Assembly: GCF_001667015.1 (NCBI RefSeq)
Contig: NZ_LZIS01000169.1
Span: 1-55,504, forward strand
DNA length: 55,504 nt
Origin: Mycobacterium sp. E3198
GTDB taxonomy: Bacteria; Actinomycetota; Actinomycetes; Mycobacteriales; Mycobacteriaceae
Direction: 5' to 3'
The notes beneath the pieces are model-generated. The model did no database searches, was not told the origin of the DNA, and saw nothing but the letters and a program-made list of their open reading frames with translations. Positions 48,597-55,504 of this stretch are shown here, in pieces. Made by a program: the position numbers and the translations under genes. Every line of letters starts with the position of its first letter. Position 1 is the first letter of the stretch.

Positions 48597-49408
48597 CGCG
48601 GGTGGCCCATCGACGCCAGCGTGGCGTCGGCGGCCTCGAGCACGGCGCCGGGGTCGGCGGCGGCCCGTTCGGCGAGTTCGGCGATCAAGCGGACATCCTT
48701 GCGCAGCAGGGTCCCCGCCAGGCCGGCCAGGCGTTCGAGGCCCCCGACCCCGCCAAGCGCGTTGAGGGCGAAGCTGTTTGCGCTGCCGCGGGAGACGACC
48801 TCGGTGAACCGATCGGGGGAGACGCCCAGCGCGTCGGCCAGCGACAGGGCGGCGGCCGCGGTGCCCAGGTTGGCGGTGAACAGCAGGTTGTTGAGCAGTT
48901 TGGTGGTTTGCCCGGAGCCCAGGTCGCCGAGGTGAACGACCGGATCGGCGTAGCTTTCGAACACCGGACGGCAACGCTCGACGACGTCGGCGTCGCCGCC
49001 GACCATCACCAGCAGCCGGCCCTCCGAGGCCGCCCCACCGCCGCCGCTGACCGGCGCGTCGACGACCGAAACGCGGCGAGCGCCGGCCTTTTTCGCGAGC
49101 CCGCGGCAGGTGTTGGGATGCACGGTGCTGTGCACCGCGATGACGCCGCCCGGTTCCATCGCCGCCAGCAGGCCGCCCTCGCCGCAGGTGATTTCCTCGA
49201 CGTCGGCGTCGCCGACCACGCACAGGCAGACCAGGTCGCTGGCCGCCGCGAGGTCGGCCGGCGACGCGGCGATCTTGGCCGGGGTGTCGGCGAACGGCTC
49301 GAGCGTCGCGGGCCGGCGTGCCCACAGCGTCGTCTCGTAGCCGGCCTCGACGATCCGACGCGCCATGGGGCCGCCCTGGCTGCCCAGCCCGATGAATCCG
49401 ACCCTCAT
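48593..49408 (-). CDS. NAD(P)-dependent 3-hydroxyisobutyrate dehydrogenase-like oxidoreductase
   Basis: A 271-aa beta-hydroxyacid dehydrogenase. MRVGFIGLGSQGGPMA (NAD binding), VVDAPVSGGGGAAS and SGQTTKLLNN with the catalytic Lys are all present, and the C-terminal helices are complete. It is the tandem paralogue of the gene downstream (4-nt overlap); the two diverge enough to suggest different substrates. The start overlaps the stop of the alpha/beta hydrolase by 4 nt, so all three are read together. It likely oxidises a beta-hydroxy acid or reduces the reverse. Confidence 0.9.
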   Translation of the reverse strand: MRVGFIGLGSQGGPMARRIVEAGYETTLWARRPATLEPFADTPAKIAASPADLAAASDLVCLCVVGDADVEEITCGEGGLLAAMEPGGVIAVHSTVHPNTCRGLAKKAGARRVSVVDAPVSGGGGAASEGRLLVMVGGDADVVERCRPVFESYADPVVHLGDLGSGQTTKLLNNLLFTANLGTAAAALSLADALGVSPDRFTEVVSRGSANSFALNALGGVGGLERLAGLAGTLLRKDVRLIAELAERAAADPGAVLEAADATLASMGHPR

Positions 49409-50301
49409 CCGGCCTCCAGATCGTCTTGCGTGTCAACCGCTTTCGCTCGGGCCGCGACGCATTCGTTGGCGAACGCAAAAACCTCCGCGTGATAGTCCGC
49501 GGCGGTGTGGCCCAGGCTGATGTTGTGGCCCGCGTCCGGCTGTCTGTGCACGACGAACCGAGTCGCCCCGGAGAACAGGCCGGTGATCTCCGTTATCGCC
49601 GAATCATCGGCCTGCCAGACCTTTTCGTGCTCGGCGATGCTGAAGTGCACCGGGACGCGAACGGCGGGCGCGAGCTCGGGGAAGGTTTGGCGGGCCCAGT
49701 TCGACACCATCTGGTCCTCGTAGGGCGGCGCCGACGGGGAAACCGTCGCACCGCCGAGGACCTCGGGTGGGTACAGCTCCGCGGGGCTCCACAGCAGGCC
49801 GCGCATGCCCGGCGGCCGGCTTTCGCGGGTCGCCGTTTTCAGTATTTCCCGGGCGGCGGGGTGATAATGCCGGCCCGTCCCGGCGAGCTCGATGCCCAGC
49901 AGATCGGCGCCGCGCTCGTCAGCGGCCATCCGCATCGTCAGCTCGCAGCCGCCCGAGTGGCCCATCACGAATAGACCTGCGCCGCTTGGCCGTTCGCCGA
50001 GGATGCGGTCGATCGCACCGTAAGCCAGGTTGACCCGCTGCTCGCCCTCGACCATCGCCTCGGGATAGGGCGCCGAGCTGCCATAGCCGGGCCGGTCGAG
50101 CGCCACCACGGTGAATCCCGCTGCCGCCCCGGTCCGTAACAGCGAGTACGACGGGTGACCCGGGCAGTCGAAATAGACGGCGGTGGTGCCGCCGCCGTGG
50201 ATGGCCACGATCACGGCCTTGGGCTCGGGCGCTTCGCAGACGAGCGCCGACATCGGCACGCCGTCGACGATCACGAGGCGCGGACGGGGTGGGGAACTCA
50301 T
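49405..50301 (-). CDS. Alpha/beta hydrolase
   Basis: A 298-aa alpha/beta-fold hydrolase. VAIHGGGTTA (33-42) is the oxyanion segment, GHSGG holds the nucleophile (Ser116) and the catalytic His is in PDAGHNISLG (~263). It is probably an esterase or thioesterase acting on a product of the neighbouring enzymes. Its ATG overlaps the stop of the DUF35-thiolase fusion gene upstream by 4 nt, making a four-gene coupled unit (fusion, hydrolase and two dehydrogenases). Confidence 0.87.
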   Translation of the reverse strand: MSSPPRPRLVIVDGVPMSALVCEAPEPKAVIVAIHGGGTTAVYFDCPGHPSYSLLRTGAAAGFTVVALDRPGYGSSAPYPEAMVEGEQRVNLAYGAIDRILGERPSGAGLFVMGHSGGCELTMRMAADERGADLLGIELAGTGRHYHPAAREILKTATRESRPPGMRGLLWSPAELYPPEVLGGATVSPSAPPYEDQMVSNWARQTFPELAPAVRVPVHFSIAEHEKVWQADDSAITEITGLFSGATRFVVHRQPDAGHNISLGHTAADYHAEVFAFANECVAARAKAVDTQDDLEAG

Positions 50302-51953
50302 GCGTCCACCCGCAGCAGCAGGACGCCGCTTGGGGTCAGGCCGCCGCTGCTGACCACGCCGACGCGGGCATCGGTGACCTGCCGGTCGCCGGCCTCACCA
50401 CGCAGCTGGCTGACCGCCTCGTGCAGCAGACCCATGCCGTGGGTACGGCCATGCGACAGCTGGCCGCCGTGGGTGTTGAGCGGCAGCAGGCCGTCGCGGG
50501 CGATGTTCTTGCCGCCGTCGAGAAACTCCTTGGCCTCGCCGATGCCGCAGAAGCCCAGCGCCTCGATCCAGGACAGGCAGTTCATGGTGAAGCCGTCGTA
50601 CAGTTCGGCGACGTCGACATCGGTGGGGCGCAGCGACGTGCGGGTCCACACGTGCGCGGCCTGGCCCAGCACCTGCGGCTCATGGGTGAGAGTGCTTTGG
50701 TCCCAGTCGATTCGCTCGATGATCTGCGTGCCTACCGCCTCGACCAGGACGGGCGGCTTGGCCAAGTCGCGCGCCGCGTCGACGGCGGAGACGATGACGG
50801 CGATCGCGCCGTCGCACGGAACGTCGCAGTCGTAGAGGCCGAACGGCGTGGTGATGGGCCGCGCGTCGAGGTAGTCGTCCATTGTCATCGGGGTCCGATA
50901 GACCGCGGTCGGGTTGAGCTCGGCGTTGGCGCGCTGGTTCAGGGCGATCCAGCCGAGCGTCTCTTTCGTTGTGCCGTAACGGTGAAAGTGCCGCTGCGCG
51001 TTCATCGCCAGGGTGTGTGCGGCCGAGGTGGCGCCGAACGGGTATGTCCAGCCGGCCACGCGGCCCATCGATGGGGTGATCTTGCCCTGCTTCATCAGCT
51101 CGTTGTGGGTGGCTTCCCACAGCGTTCGGAAGCACAGCACGTGCCGGGCCAGGCCACAGGCGACGGCCTGCATGGCGGCGATGACGGAACCGCCGGGACC
51201 GAAGGTCTCCATGGCGCCGTTGTGCCAGGTCGGGCGGATTCCCAGCGCCGCCTCCAGCGCGGTCACCCCGCCCTCGCCGAAGCCGCCGACATTGATCGCG
51301 CCGGGGTAGGTGGACAGGCCGTCGATGTCGGCGAGCGTCAGCCCGGCGTCGGCGACGGCGGCTTCGCAGGCTTGCACGGTCAGCGACAGCGGTTGGCGCA
51401 TCAACCGCCGCCCGATCGGTGACATGCCGATGCCCGTGAGGGCCACCTTGTCTTCGAACTTGTCCGCCGCCAGCATCGGGCGGACGTGCTCCCCGAAGCG
51501 CTCGGGCTCGATCTCGTCGGTGGGCAGCCGGCCGGGTGGGGCGTCCGGGAGGGGCCGGAACAGCGGCAGCCAGACGTCCTCGATCTGCTCGAAGACGACC
51601 TCCACCTGTTGACCCAGCTCGAGCCGATCCGCCTCGCAGTCAACGATGTTGGTGGTCAGCCGGACCCGCGGGTCTTCGGCGATCGCCACCTGGGCAACCA
51701 CGTACGGCGCCGGCAACCCCGGCAGGCTGAACCGATGGTTCACTGTGAACCCCGCCAGCGTGGCCCGTCCGGAGACGGCCCGCACGCCCATGTCCTGCGA
51801 GCGGCAATACCGGCACACCGGCGCCGGCGGATGGATCAGCGATTCGCAGGCCTTGCATTCCTGAAACCGCAGCGTGCCGTCGGCTCCTGAGGTCCAGAAG
51901 AATTCGTTGTCCAGCGTGAGCAGGGGCAGCGGTCGTCCGGGTGCTGCTGACAC
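50298..51953 (-). CDS. DUF35 OB-fold/Zn-ribbon fused to thiolase-like (Ltp2-type) domain
   Basis: A 551-aa fusion. Residues 1-150 are a DUF35 module: rubredoxin-like zinc ribbon (Cys33, Cys36, Cys47, Cys50) and OB-fold (VSGRATLAGFTVNHRF to VEVVFEQI). Residues ~170-551 are a thiolase-fold domain of the lipid-transfer/Ltp2 group, with THGGQLSHGRTHGMGLLHEA. In steroid side-chain loss, Ltp2 is an aldolase that needs a separate DUF35 protein (ChsH2); here both are one chain. A retro-aldol C-C cleavage of a branched acyl-CoA is the best guess. GTG start at 51953 with AGGTG ahead; upstream codons have no family match. Confidence 0.85.
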   Translation of the reverse strand: MSAAPGRPLPLLTLDNEFFWTSGADGTLRFQECKACESLIHPPAPVCRYCRSQDMGVRAVSGRATLAGFTVNHRFSLPGLPAPYVVAQVAIAEDPRVRLTTNIVDCEADRLELGQQVEVVFEQIEDVWLPLFRPLPDAPPGRLPTDEIEPERFGEHVRPMLAADKFEDKVALTGIGMSPIGRRLMRQPLSLTVQACEAAVADAGLTLADIDGLSTYPGAINVGGFGEGGVTALEAALGIRPTWHNGAMETFGPGGSVIAAMQAVACGLARHVLCFRTLWEATHNELMKQGKITPSMGRVAGWTYPFGATSAAHTLAMNAQRHFHRYGTTKETLGWIALNQRANAELNPTAVYRTPMTMDDYLDARPITTPFGLYDCDVPCDGAIAVIVSAVDAARDLAKPPVLVEAVGTQIIERIDWDQSTLTHEPQVLGQAAHVWTRTSLRPTDVDVAELYDGFTMNCLSWIEALGFCGIGEAKEFLDGGKNIARDGLLPLNTHGGQLSHGRTHGMGLLHEAVSQLRGEAGDRQVTDARVGVVSSGGLTPSGVLLLRVDA

Positions 51954-52135
51954 GTCACCTCCGGAAATCGGCCGGCTCGCCCGGGAGCCCACCGGTGTGG
52001 TACGCCCGTTATACAAATCGGAGAATTACGTTATCATTTCCAAGCGCCCAGGAGCCAGGCCGCACCTTCGGGCCCTTTGTTCGTCGGGTCGGTTGTCGGC
52101 CAGGCGTTGGGTCCTCGTCACGATCGGAGGGCTGG
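51954..52135. promoter_or_regulatory. Divergent promoter region of the DUF35-thiolase and epimerase genes
   Basis: A 182-bp gap holds an AT-rich core (about 52010-52045) with two CGTTAT direct repeats (52011-52016 and 52033-52038) and a GAGAATTA segment between them. It should hold promoters for both directions. I see no palindrome of operator size. The CGTTAT repeats may be a regulator site or chance. Confidence 0.4.
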
Positions 52136-53056
52136 TTGCTCGACGCGGAGAAGATCCTGATCACCGGGGCGACCGGCAAGATCGCGTTTCCCATCGCGCG
52201 CGCCCTGGCGGCGCGGAACGAGGTATGGGGCGTGGCGCGCCTGAAGGAGCCCGCGGACCGCGAAAGGCTTGTCCGCGCCGGCGTCAAACCCGTCGCGCTG
52301 GACATCAGCGCGGGCGACCTTTGCGGGCTGCCCGAGGATTTCACGTACGTCTTTCATGCCGCCGTGGACGCCGGCGCAGGCGACTGGCACCGCTGCGTCG
52401 AAACGAACGCGCAGATGTCGGGGGAACTGCTCTACCACTGCCGCGCTGCCAAGGGTTTCGTGTTCTGTTCGACCGGCTCGATCTACGCATACCAGGGACA
52501 GCGACCGCTGACCGAGAGCGATCCGCCGGGGGTGCCGCTGCGCGCGAACTACAGCATCTCGAAGGTTGCGGCCGAGGCGGTTTGCACGTGGATCGCCCGG
52601 CGCTACCGGATTCCCTTGACCATCATCCGGATCTGTTCCACGTACGGGCCCGAGGGCGGTGCGCCCGCCGATCGCCTCGATGCGATGCTGGCGGGCAAGC
52701 CAATTCGGCTGCACCCCGACAAGCCGAACAACTACAACCCGATCTATGAAGACGACTACGTCGAACTGGGCATCCGGGCCATGGAAGTCGCCGCGACGCC
52801 GCCGGTCGTGGTGAACTGGGCCGGCAGCGAGACCGTCAGCGTCGAGGATTACTGCGCATTCATGGGCGAGCTGGTCGGGGTCGAGCCGATCTTCGAATAC
52901 ACCACCCAGGCGCACACGCCGCTGTGGCCGGACGTCACCCGGATGCATGAAGTGCTCGGCAAGACGAAGGTGCCCTGGCGCGAGGGCTTTCGGCTCATGA
53001 TCGAGGCCCGCCACCCCGAACTGCCGCTGTCCGTGCCCAATTCGACGAGATCCTAG
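52136..53056 (+). CDS. NAD-dependent epimerase/dehydratase (extended SDR)
   Basis: A 306-aa extended SDR. ILITGATGKIAFPIARAL holds the NAD motif, FCSTGSIYAY the catalytic Ser and YSISK the Tyr-Lys. The C-terminal part resembles NAD-dependent 4-epimerases and 3beta-HSD-like proteins. The start is a TTG at 52136, placed by GGAGGG at 52126-52131; earlier codons lack family character. It is the first gene of a three-gene plus-strand unit with an unknown protein and an LLM oxidoreductase. Confidence 0.85.
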   Translation: MLDAEKILITGATGKIAFPIARALAARNEVWGVARLKEPADRERLVRAGVKPVALDISAGDLCGLPEDFTYVFHAAVDAGAGDWHRCVETNAQMSGELLYHCRAAKGFVFCSTGSIYAYQGQRPLTESDPPGVPLRANYSISKVAAEAVCTWIARRYRIPLTIIRICSTYGPEGGAPADRLDAMLAGKPIRLHPDKPNNYNPIYEDDYVELGIRAMEVAATPPVVVNWAGSETVSVEDYCAFMGELVGVEPIFEYTTQAHTPLWPDVTRMHEVLGKTKVPWREGFRLMIEARHPELPLSVPNSTRS

Positions 53057-53067
53057 GGAACTACGCG

Positions 53068-53811
53068 ATGCAGCTTCCCGGCACGCCATCGGACGAGGTC
53101 GCCGAGGTCCTCGCCACCGGGCGAGGCGAGATCACCACGCTGTTCGTGTCGATGGCGACTCGCCATCCCGAGGGAACCGACGCCGAATACCTGCGCTGGC
53201 ACACTCTCGACCACCGCCCGGAGCAACACCGGCTGGCCGCGGTGCGCGCCTCGCTGCGGCTGGTATCCACCCCGGCGTGCCGCTCGGCGCGCACGGTGAC
53301 CGGCGGGCCGCTGGACGCGGTCGATCACGTGATGACGTACTTCTTCACCGACGCCGCCGGACTGCGCGGCTTCAACGAGCTTTCGACGGCGCTGGGAAAC
53401 GCCGGCCGCAAGCTCCCCTTGCTGCCGCCCGTGGAGCGCGGCGTGTACGAGGTGCGGGACAAAGCGGCTGCGCCGCGCGTCAAGGTCGGCGCGGACGTGC
53501 TTCCCTGGTTGCCCGTGCGGGGCGCGTTCCTGTTGGTCGAGCGGGGATCGGCGGCGGTGGCGCCGCTGCTCGACGTCGACGGTGTGGCCGGCGTCTGGTC
53601 TGCGCTGTCGCGGGAGGTCGATGCCCGGCTAGCGAGCGCCGAGGCGAATCAGTCGATCACTTATTGTTTCCTCGACGACGACCCGATCGCCGCAGCGGAA
53701 CGGCTGCGGCCGGTGCTGGCGGCCCGTTGGGCCGCACATAGGGCCGAACCCGTGTTTGCCGCACCGTTTTTCGCGGTGGTGCCGTACGAGTGGGACCGGT
53801 ATGTGCCATAG
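53068..53811 (+). CDS. Protein of unknown function, EthD/dimeric alpha-beta barrel-like
   Basis: A 247-aa protein, probably two repeated ferredoxin-like halves. The first half has FVSMATRHPEGTDAEYLRWH followed by TLDHRPEQHRLAAVRASLRL, similar to EthD/YCII-type dimeric alpha/beta barrels; the second (AFLLVERGSAAVAPLLDVDG) looks like a weaker repeat. These proteins bind small aromatic or polyketide ligands, but no reaction can be assigned. It lies 11 nt after the epimerase and 12 nt before the LLM gene. Confidence 0.75.
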   Translation: MQLPGTPSDEVAEVLATGRGEITTLFVSMATRHPEGTDAEYLRWHTLDHRPEQHRLAAVRASLRLVSTPACRSARTVTGGPLDAVDHVMTYFFTDAAGLRGFNELSTALGNAGRKLPLLPPVERGVYEVRDKAAAPRVKVGADVLPWLPVRGAFLLVERGSAAVAPLLDVDGVAGVWSALSREVDARLASAEANQSITYCFLDDDPIAAAERLRPVLAARWAAHRAEPVFAAPFFAVVPYEWDRYVP

Positions 53812-53823
53812 GAAGTCGGACGC

Positions 53824-54780
53824 ATGCGTATCGGCCTGATGGTGGGCTCCGACAAGGAGCGGTCGCGCGCCGAGCGGCTGGCCGGCCTGATCGCCGACGG
53901 CGCTGCGGCCGAAAGCGCCGGTTTCGCAACGTTTTGGATGCCCCAGGTCCCGGGCTATCTCGACGCGATGACCGCCGTAGCGCTGATCGGGCAGGCCACC
54001 GAGCGCATCGAGATCGGAACGGCGGTCGTTCCGCTCCAGACCCGCCATCCGATGATCATGGCGCAACAGGCCTTGACCACCCAGGTCGCCTGCGGCGGCC
54101 GGTTCACCCTGGGCATCGGACCGTCGCACCATTGGATCGTCAACGGCCAACTCGGACTGCCTTACGACCGCCCGGCGCGGTTGATGAGCGACTACCTCGA
54201 CGTGCTCGAGGCGGCGTTCGCCGGACCGGGCACCGTCGACATCGACAATGAAAGCTATTGCGTTCATGCGCCGGTGGATGTCACGGACACGTTCGAGACC
54301 CCGGTCTTGTTGGCTGCGCTCGGGCCGACCATGTTGCGCCTCGCGGGCGAGCGAGCCGGCGGCACCGTTCTCTGGATGGCGGACGAGCGGGCGATCGGTG
54401 ACCACATCGTTCCGCGCATCAGCGCGGCCGCGGGACGGGCCGGGAAGCCCGCGCCACGCATCGTCGCGGGCGTGCCCGTCGCGCTCTGCTCGAAGAACGA
54501 GACGGGCGATGCCCGCGCCTATGCCAGCGAGGTGCTCGGCCACGCGGATTTCTCCCCGAACTACGTGCGACTGCTGGCGCACGGCGACGCCGAGGACGTC
54601 GGCGACACCATGGCGGCCGGCGACGAGTCGGCGATCCTCACCCGACTGCGCCGCTACCGCGACGCCGGCGCCACCGACCTGGCGACACGAATTGTCCCGT
54701 TGGGCAAGGACGCAACCGAACGGACCAAGTCGCGGCTTCGGACCCAGGAGTTCCTGTCCTCGCTGTGCCCGGCTCTCTGA
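53824..54780 (+). CDS. LLM-class flavin/F420-dependent oxidoreductase
   Basis: A 318-aa luciferase-like oxidoreductase, of the shorter F420-type group. Landmarks are MRIGLMVGSDKERSRAERLA, FATFWMPQVPGYLDAM, RFTLGIGPSHHWIVNGQLGL and PVLLAALGPTMLRLAGERAG, which fit the mycobacterial F420-dependent LLM subfamily; use of F420 is likely but not proven. It differs strongly from the LLM protein at 9015. It ends immediately before a convergent acyl-CoA dehydrogenase gene with no gap. Confidence 0.87.
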   Translation: MRIGLMVGSDKERSRAERLAGLIADGAAAESAGFATFWMPQVPGYLDAMTAVALIGQATERIEIGTAVVPLQTRHPMIMAQQALTTQVACGGRFTLGIGPSHHWIVNGQLGLPYDRPARLMSDYLDVLEAAFAGPGTVDIDNESYCVHAPVDVTDTFETPVLLAALGPTMLRLAGERAGGTVLWMADERAIGDHIVPRISAAAGRAGKPAPRIVAGVPVALCSKNETGDARAYASEVLGHADFSPNYVRLLAHGDAEDVGDTMAAGDESAILTRLRRYRDAGATDLATRIVPLGKDATERTKSRLRTQEFLSSLCPAL

Positions 54781-55504
54781 TCAGCGCGACGGCAGACCCA
54801 GGACACGCTGGGCGATGATGTTGCGCTGAATCTCGGAAGTGCCGCCGGCGATGGTGCCCGCGTAACTGCTGATGTAGCGGGCGAACCAGCTCGCGGTGAA
54901 CAGGTCGGGGGCGTAAGGGTTGTACGGGGCGGTCAACGCTTCGTCGCGCAACCCGCCGACCCCGGCGGCGTCCAGCGCGTGCCTGAGTGCGCACTGTTCG
55001 GCCTCCGAACCGAAGACCTTGAGCACCGACAAGGCCGCAACGTCCACCTCGCCGCGGGCGGCTCGCCCGAGCGCCGCCGAGCCGAGCAGCCGCAGCGCGT
55101 GGTAGTCCATCACGATCGTGGCGTAGCGGTCCCGATTCACCTCGTCCGCCGGAAGGTAGTCCTCGAGTAGCTGCTCGAGCCGGTTGGCGAAGGCCATCCA
55201 CATCAGGGTCCGCTCGTGGCCGAGCGAGCCGTTGGCGACCTGCCACCCGCCGTTGAGCGGGCCGACAAGGTTTTCCGCGGGCACCCGGACGTCATCGAAG
55301 AAGACCTCGTTGAAGTCCAGCTCGTCGCGGTCATAGACCGACGCGAACGGGCGGCGGACCATGCCAGGCGTATCGGTGGGGACGAGCAGCGCGCTGATCC
55401 CCTTGTGCCTGGGGGCGGTCGGGTCGGTGCGGACGAAGGCCGAGTTGGTCGACGGTGAGTTCATCGTCAACGGGCAGAAGATCTGGACATCCGGCGCCCA
55501 CGAT
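54781..55504 (-). CDS. Acyl-CoA dehydrogenase, C-terminal part, interrupted by an apparent inversion (gene runs off window)
   Basis: The minus strand encodes the C-terminal half of an acyl-CoA dehydrogenase from AFVRTDP (55440) to GGTSEIQRNIIAQRVLGLPS at 54781, closely like 31740-32915. The residues that should precede it (an RTxAxLVDGEFIVNGQKIWTS-type segment) are instead read on the plus strand, at 55430-55504. The reading frame of the minus strand stays open across the junction but gives unrelated residues (WAPDVQIFCPLTMNSPSTNS). This fits inversion of a short internal block. Only 64 nt past the junction are visible, so the far end and the N-terminus are unknown. Confidence 0.75.
   Translation of the reverse strand, partial: SWAPDVQIFCPLTMNSPSTNSAFVRTDPTAPRHKGISALLVPTDTPGMVRRPFASVYDRDELDFNEVFFDDVRVPAENLVGPLNGGWQVANGSLGHERTLMWMAFANRLEQLLEDYLPADEVNRDRYATIVMDYHALRLLGSAALGRAARGEVDVAALSVLKVFGSEAEQCALRHALDAAGVGGLRDEALTAPYNPYAPDLFTASWFARYISSYAGTIAGGTSEIQRNIIAQRVLGLPSR
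55430..55504 (+). other. Inverted internal segment of the acyl-CoA dehydrogenase
   Basis: On the plus strand these bases read RTKAELVDGEFIVNG followed by QKIWTSGAHD, the well-conserved middle-domain segment of acyl-CoA dehydrogenases. The twelve bases CGGACGAAGGCC (55430-55441) read RTKA on the plus strand and GGCCTTCGTCCG (AFVR) on the minus strand. Both fit this enzyme family, so this could be one arm of the inverted repeat at which recombination occurred. Confidence 0.7.

Noticed and set aside
47736..49478. A single 580-codon minus-strand frame joining two dehydrogenase genes
   Set aside because: Its N-terminal half is out of frame with the real gene at 48593-49408; only the part from 48596 is genuine, so this is not a fusion.
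52011..52038. GAGAATTA and CGTTAT repeats before the epimerase as a further GAGAAT-type operator
   Set aside because: Only one half-site matches; the other arm is missing, so it was not added to that operator set.
1..55504. Insertion sequences, transposases, integrases, tRNA/rRNA genes and CRISPR arrays
   Set aside because: None could be recognised. Only the partial DUF222/13E12 gene at the left edge hints at an element, and no terminal repeats are visible.

Overview
The window is high-GC actinobacterial DNA and reads as a Mycobacterium catabolic gene region, probably from a slow grower of the M. avium type. The markers are a 13E12/DUF222 gene start, a mycofactocin-type SDR, a close MmcO homologue, F420/LLM-type oxidoreductases, many FadE-type acyl-CoA dehydrogenases, P450s with 3Fe-4S ferredoxins, and frequent GTG/TTG starts with ATGA/TAGTG overlaps. 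The genus is an inference from content; no rRNA or tRNA is present.

Layout. 1-344: 5' part of a DUF222/13E12 gene. 426-3695: M19 dipeptidase-like protein, KstD-like flavoprotein and an IclR regulator. A perfect inverted repeat (3735-3758) separates IclR from a divergent operon (3822-12970) built around an MhpA/MhpB/MhpC-like meta-cleavage set plus a second KstD-like dehydrogenase, an LLM oxidoreductase, an SDR, a cyclase-family protein and another alpha/beta hydrolase. 12973-17108 (minus): MmcO-type multicopper oxidase, an orphan SsuA/NMT1-like protein and two SDR-type proteins. 17250-27807 (plus): SDR, TetR, ferredoxin, P450, amidohydrolase, a pair of M24 proteins, a crotonase, a tandem CoA-transferase and a small membrane protein. 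27740-31587 (minus): two SDRs (one mycofactocin-type), P450 and TetR. 31740-32915 (plus): acyl-CoA dehydrogenase. 32912-38897 (minus): a DUF4190 protein, two adjacent acyl-CoA dehydrogenase-like subunits, SnoaL-like protein, amidohydrolase, small unknown protein, Rieske oxygenase and a carboxymuconolactone-decarboxylase-like protein. 39329-46268 (plus): amidohydrolase, acyl-CoA dehydrogenase, thiolase, TetR plus an unknown partner, P450, ferredoxin and DUF1330. 46272-51953 (minus): ferredoxin, P450, two 3-hydroxyisobutyrate-dehydrogenase-like genes (one frameshifted at its 3' end), hydrolase and a DUF35-thiolase fusion. 52136-54780 (plus): epimerase, unknown protein and LLM oxidoreductase. 54781-55504: an acyl-CoA dehydrogenase that is interrupted by an apparent small inversion.

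Together the genes could open rings or side chains (P450/ferredoxin, Rieske, MhpA), cleave rings or C-C bonds (MhpB, hydrolases, DUF35-thiolase) and run beta-oxidation-like steps (acyl-CoA dehydrogenases, crotonase, thiolase, CoA-transferase). No substrate can be named from sequence. The strongest leads are the inverted block in the last acyl-CoA dehydrogenase; a GAGAAT-N3-ATTCTC operator found at three promoters, with a degenerate copy at a fourth; the operon at 18796-27286, in which several enzymes lack catalytic residues or are paired with active paralogues; and the natural DUF35-thiolase fusion.
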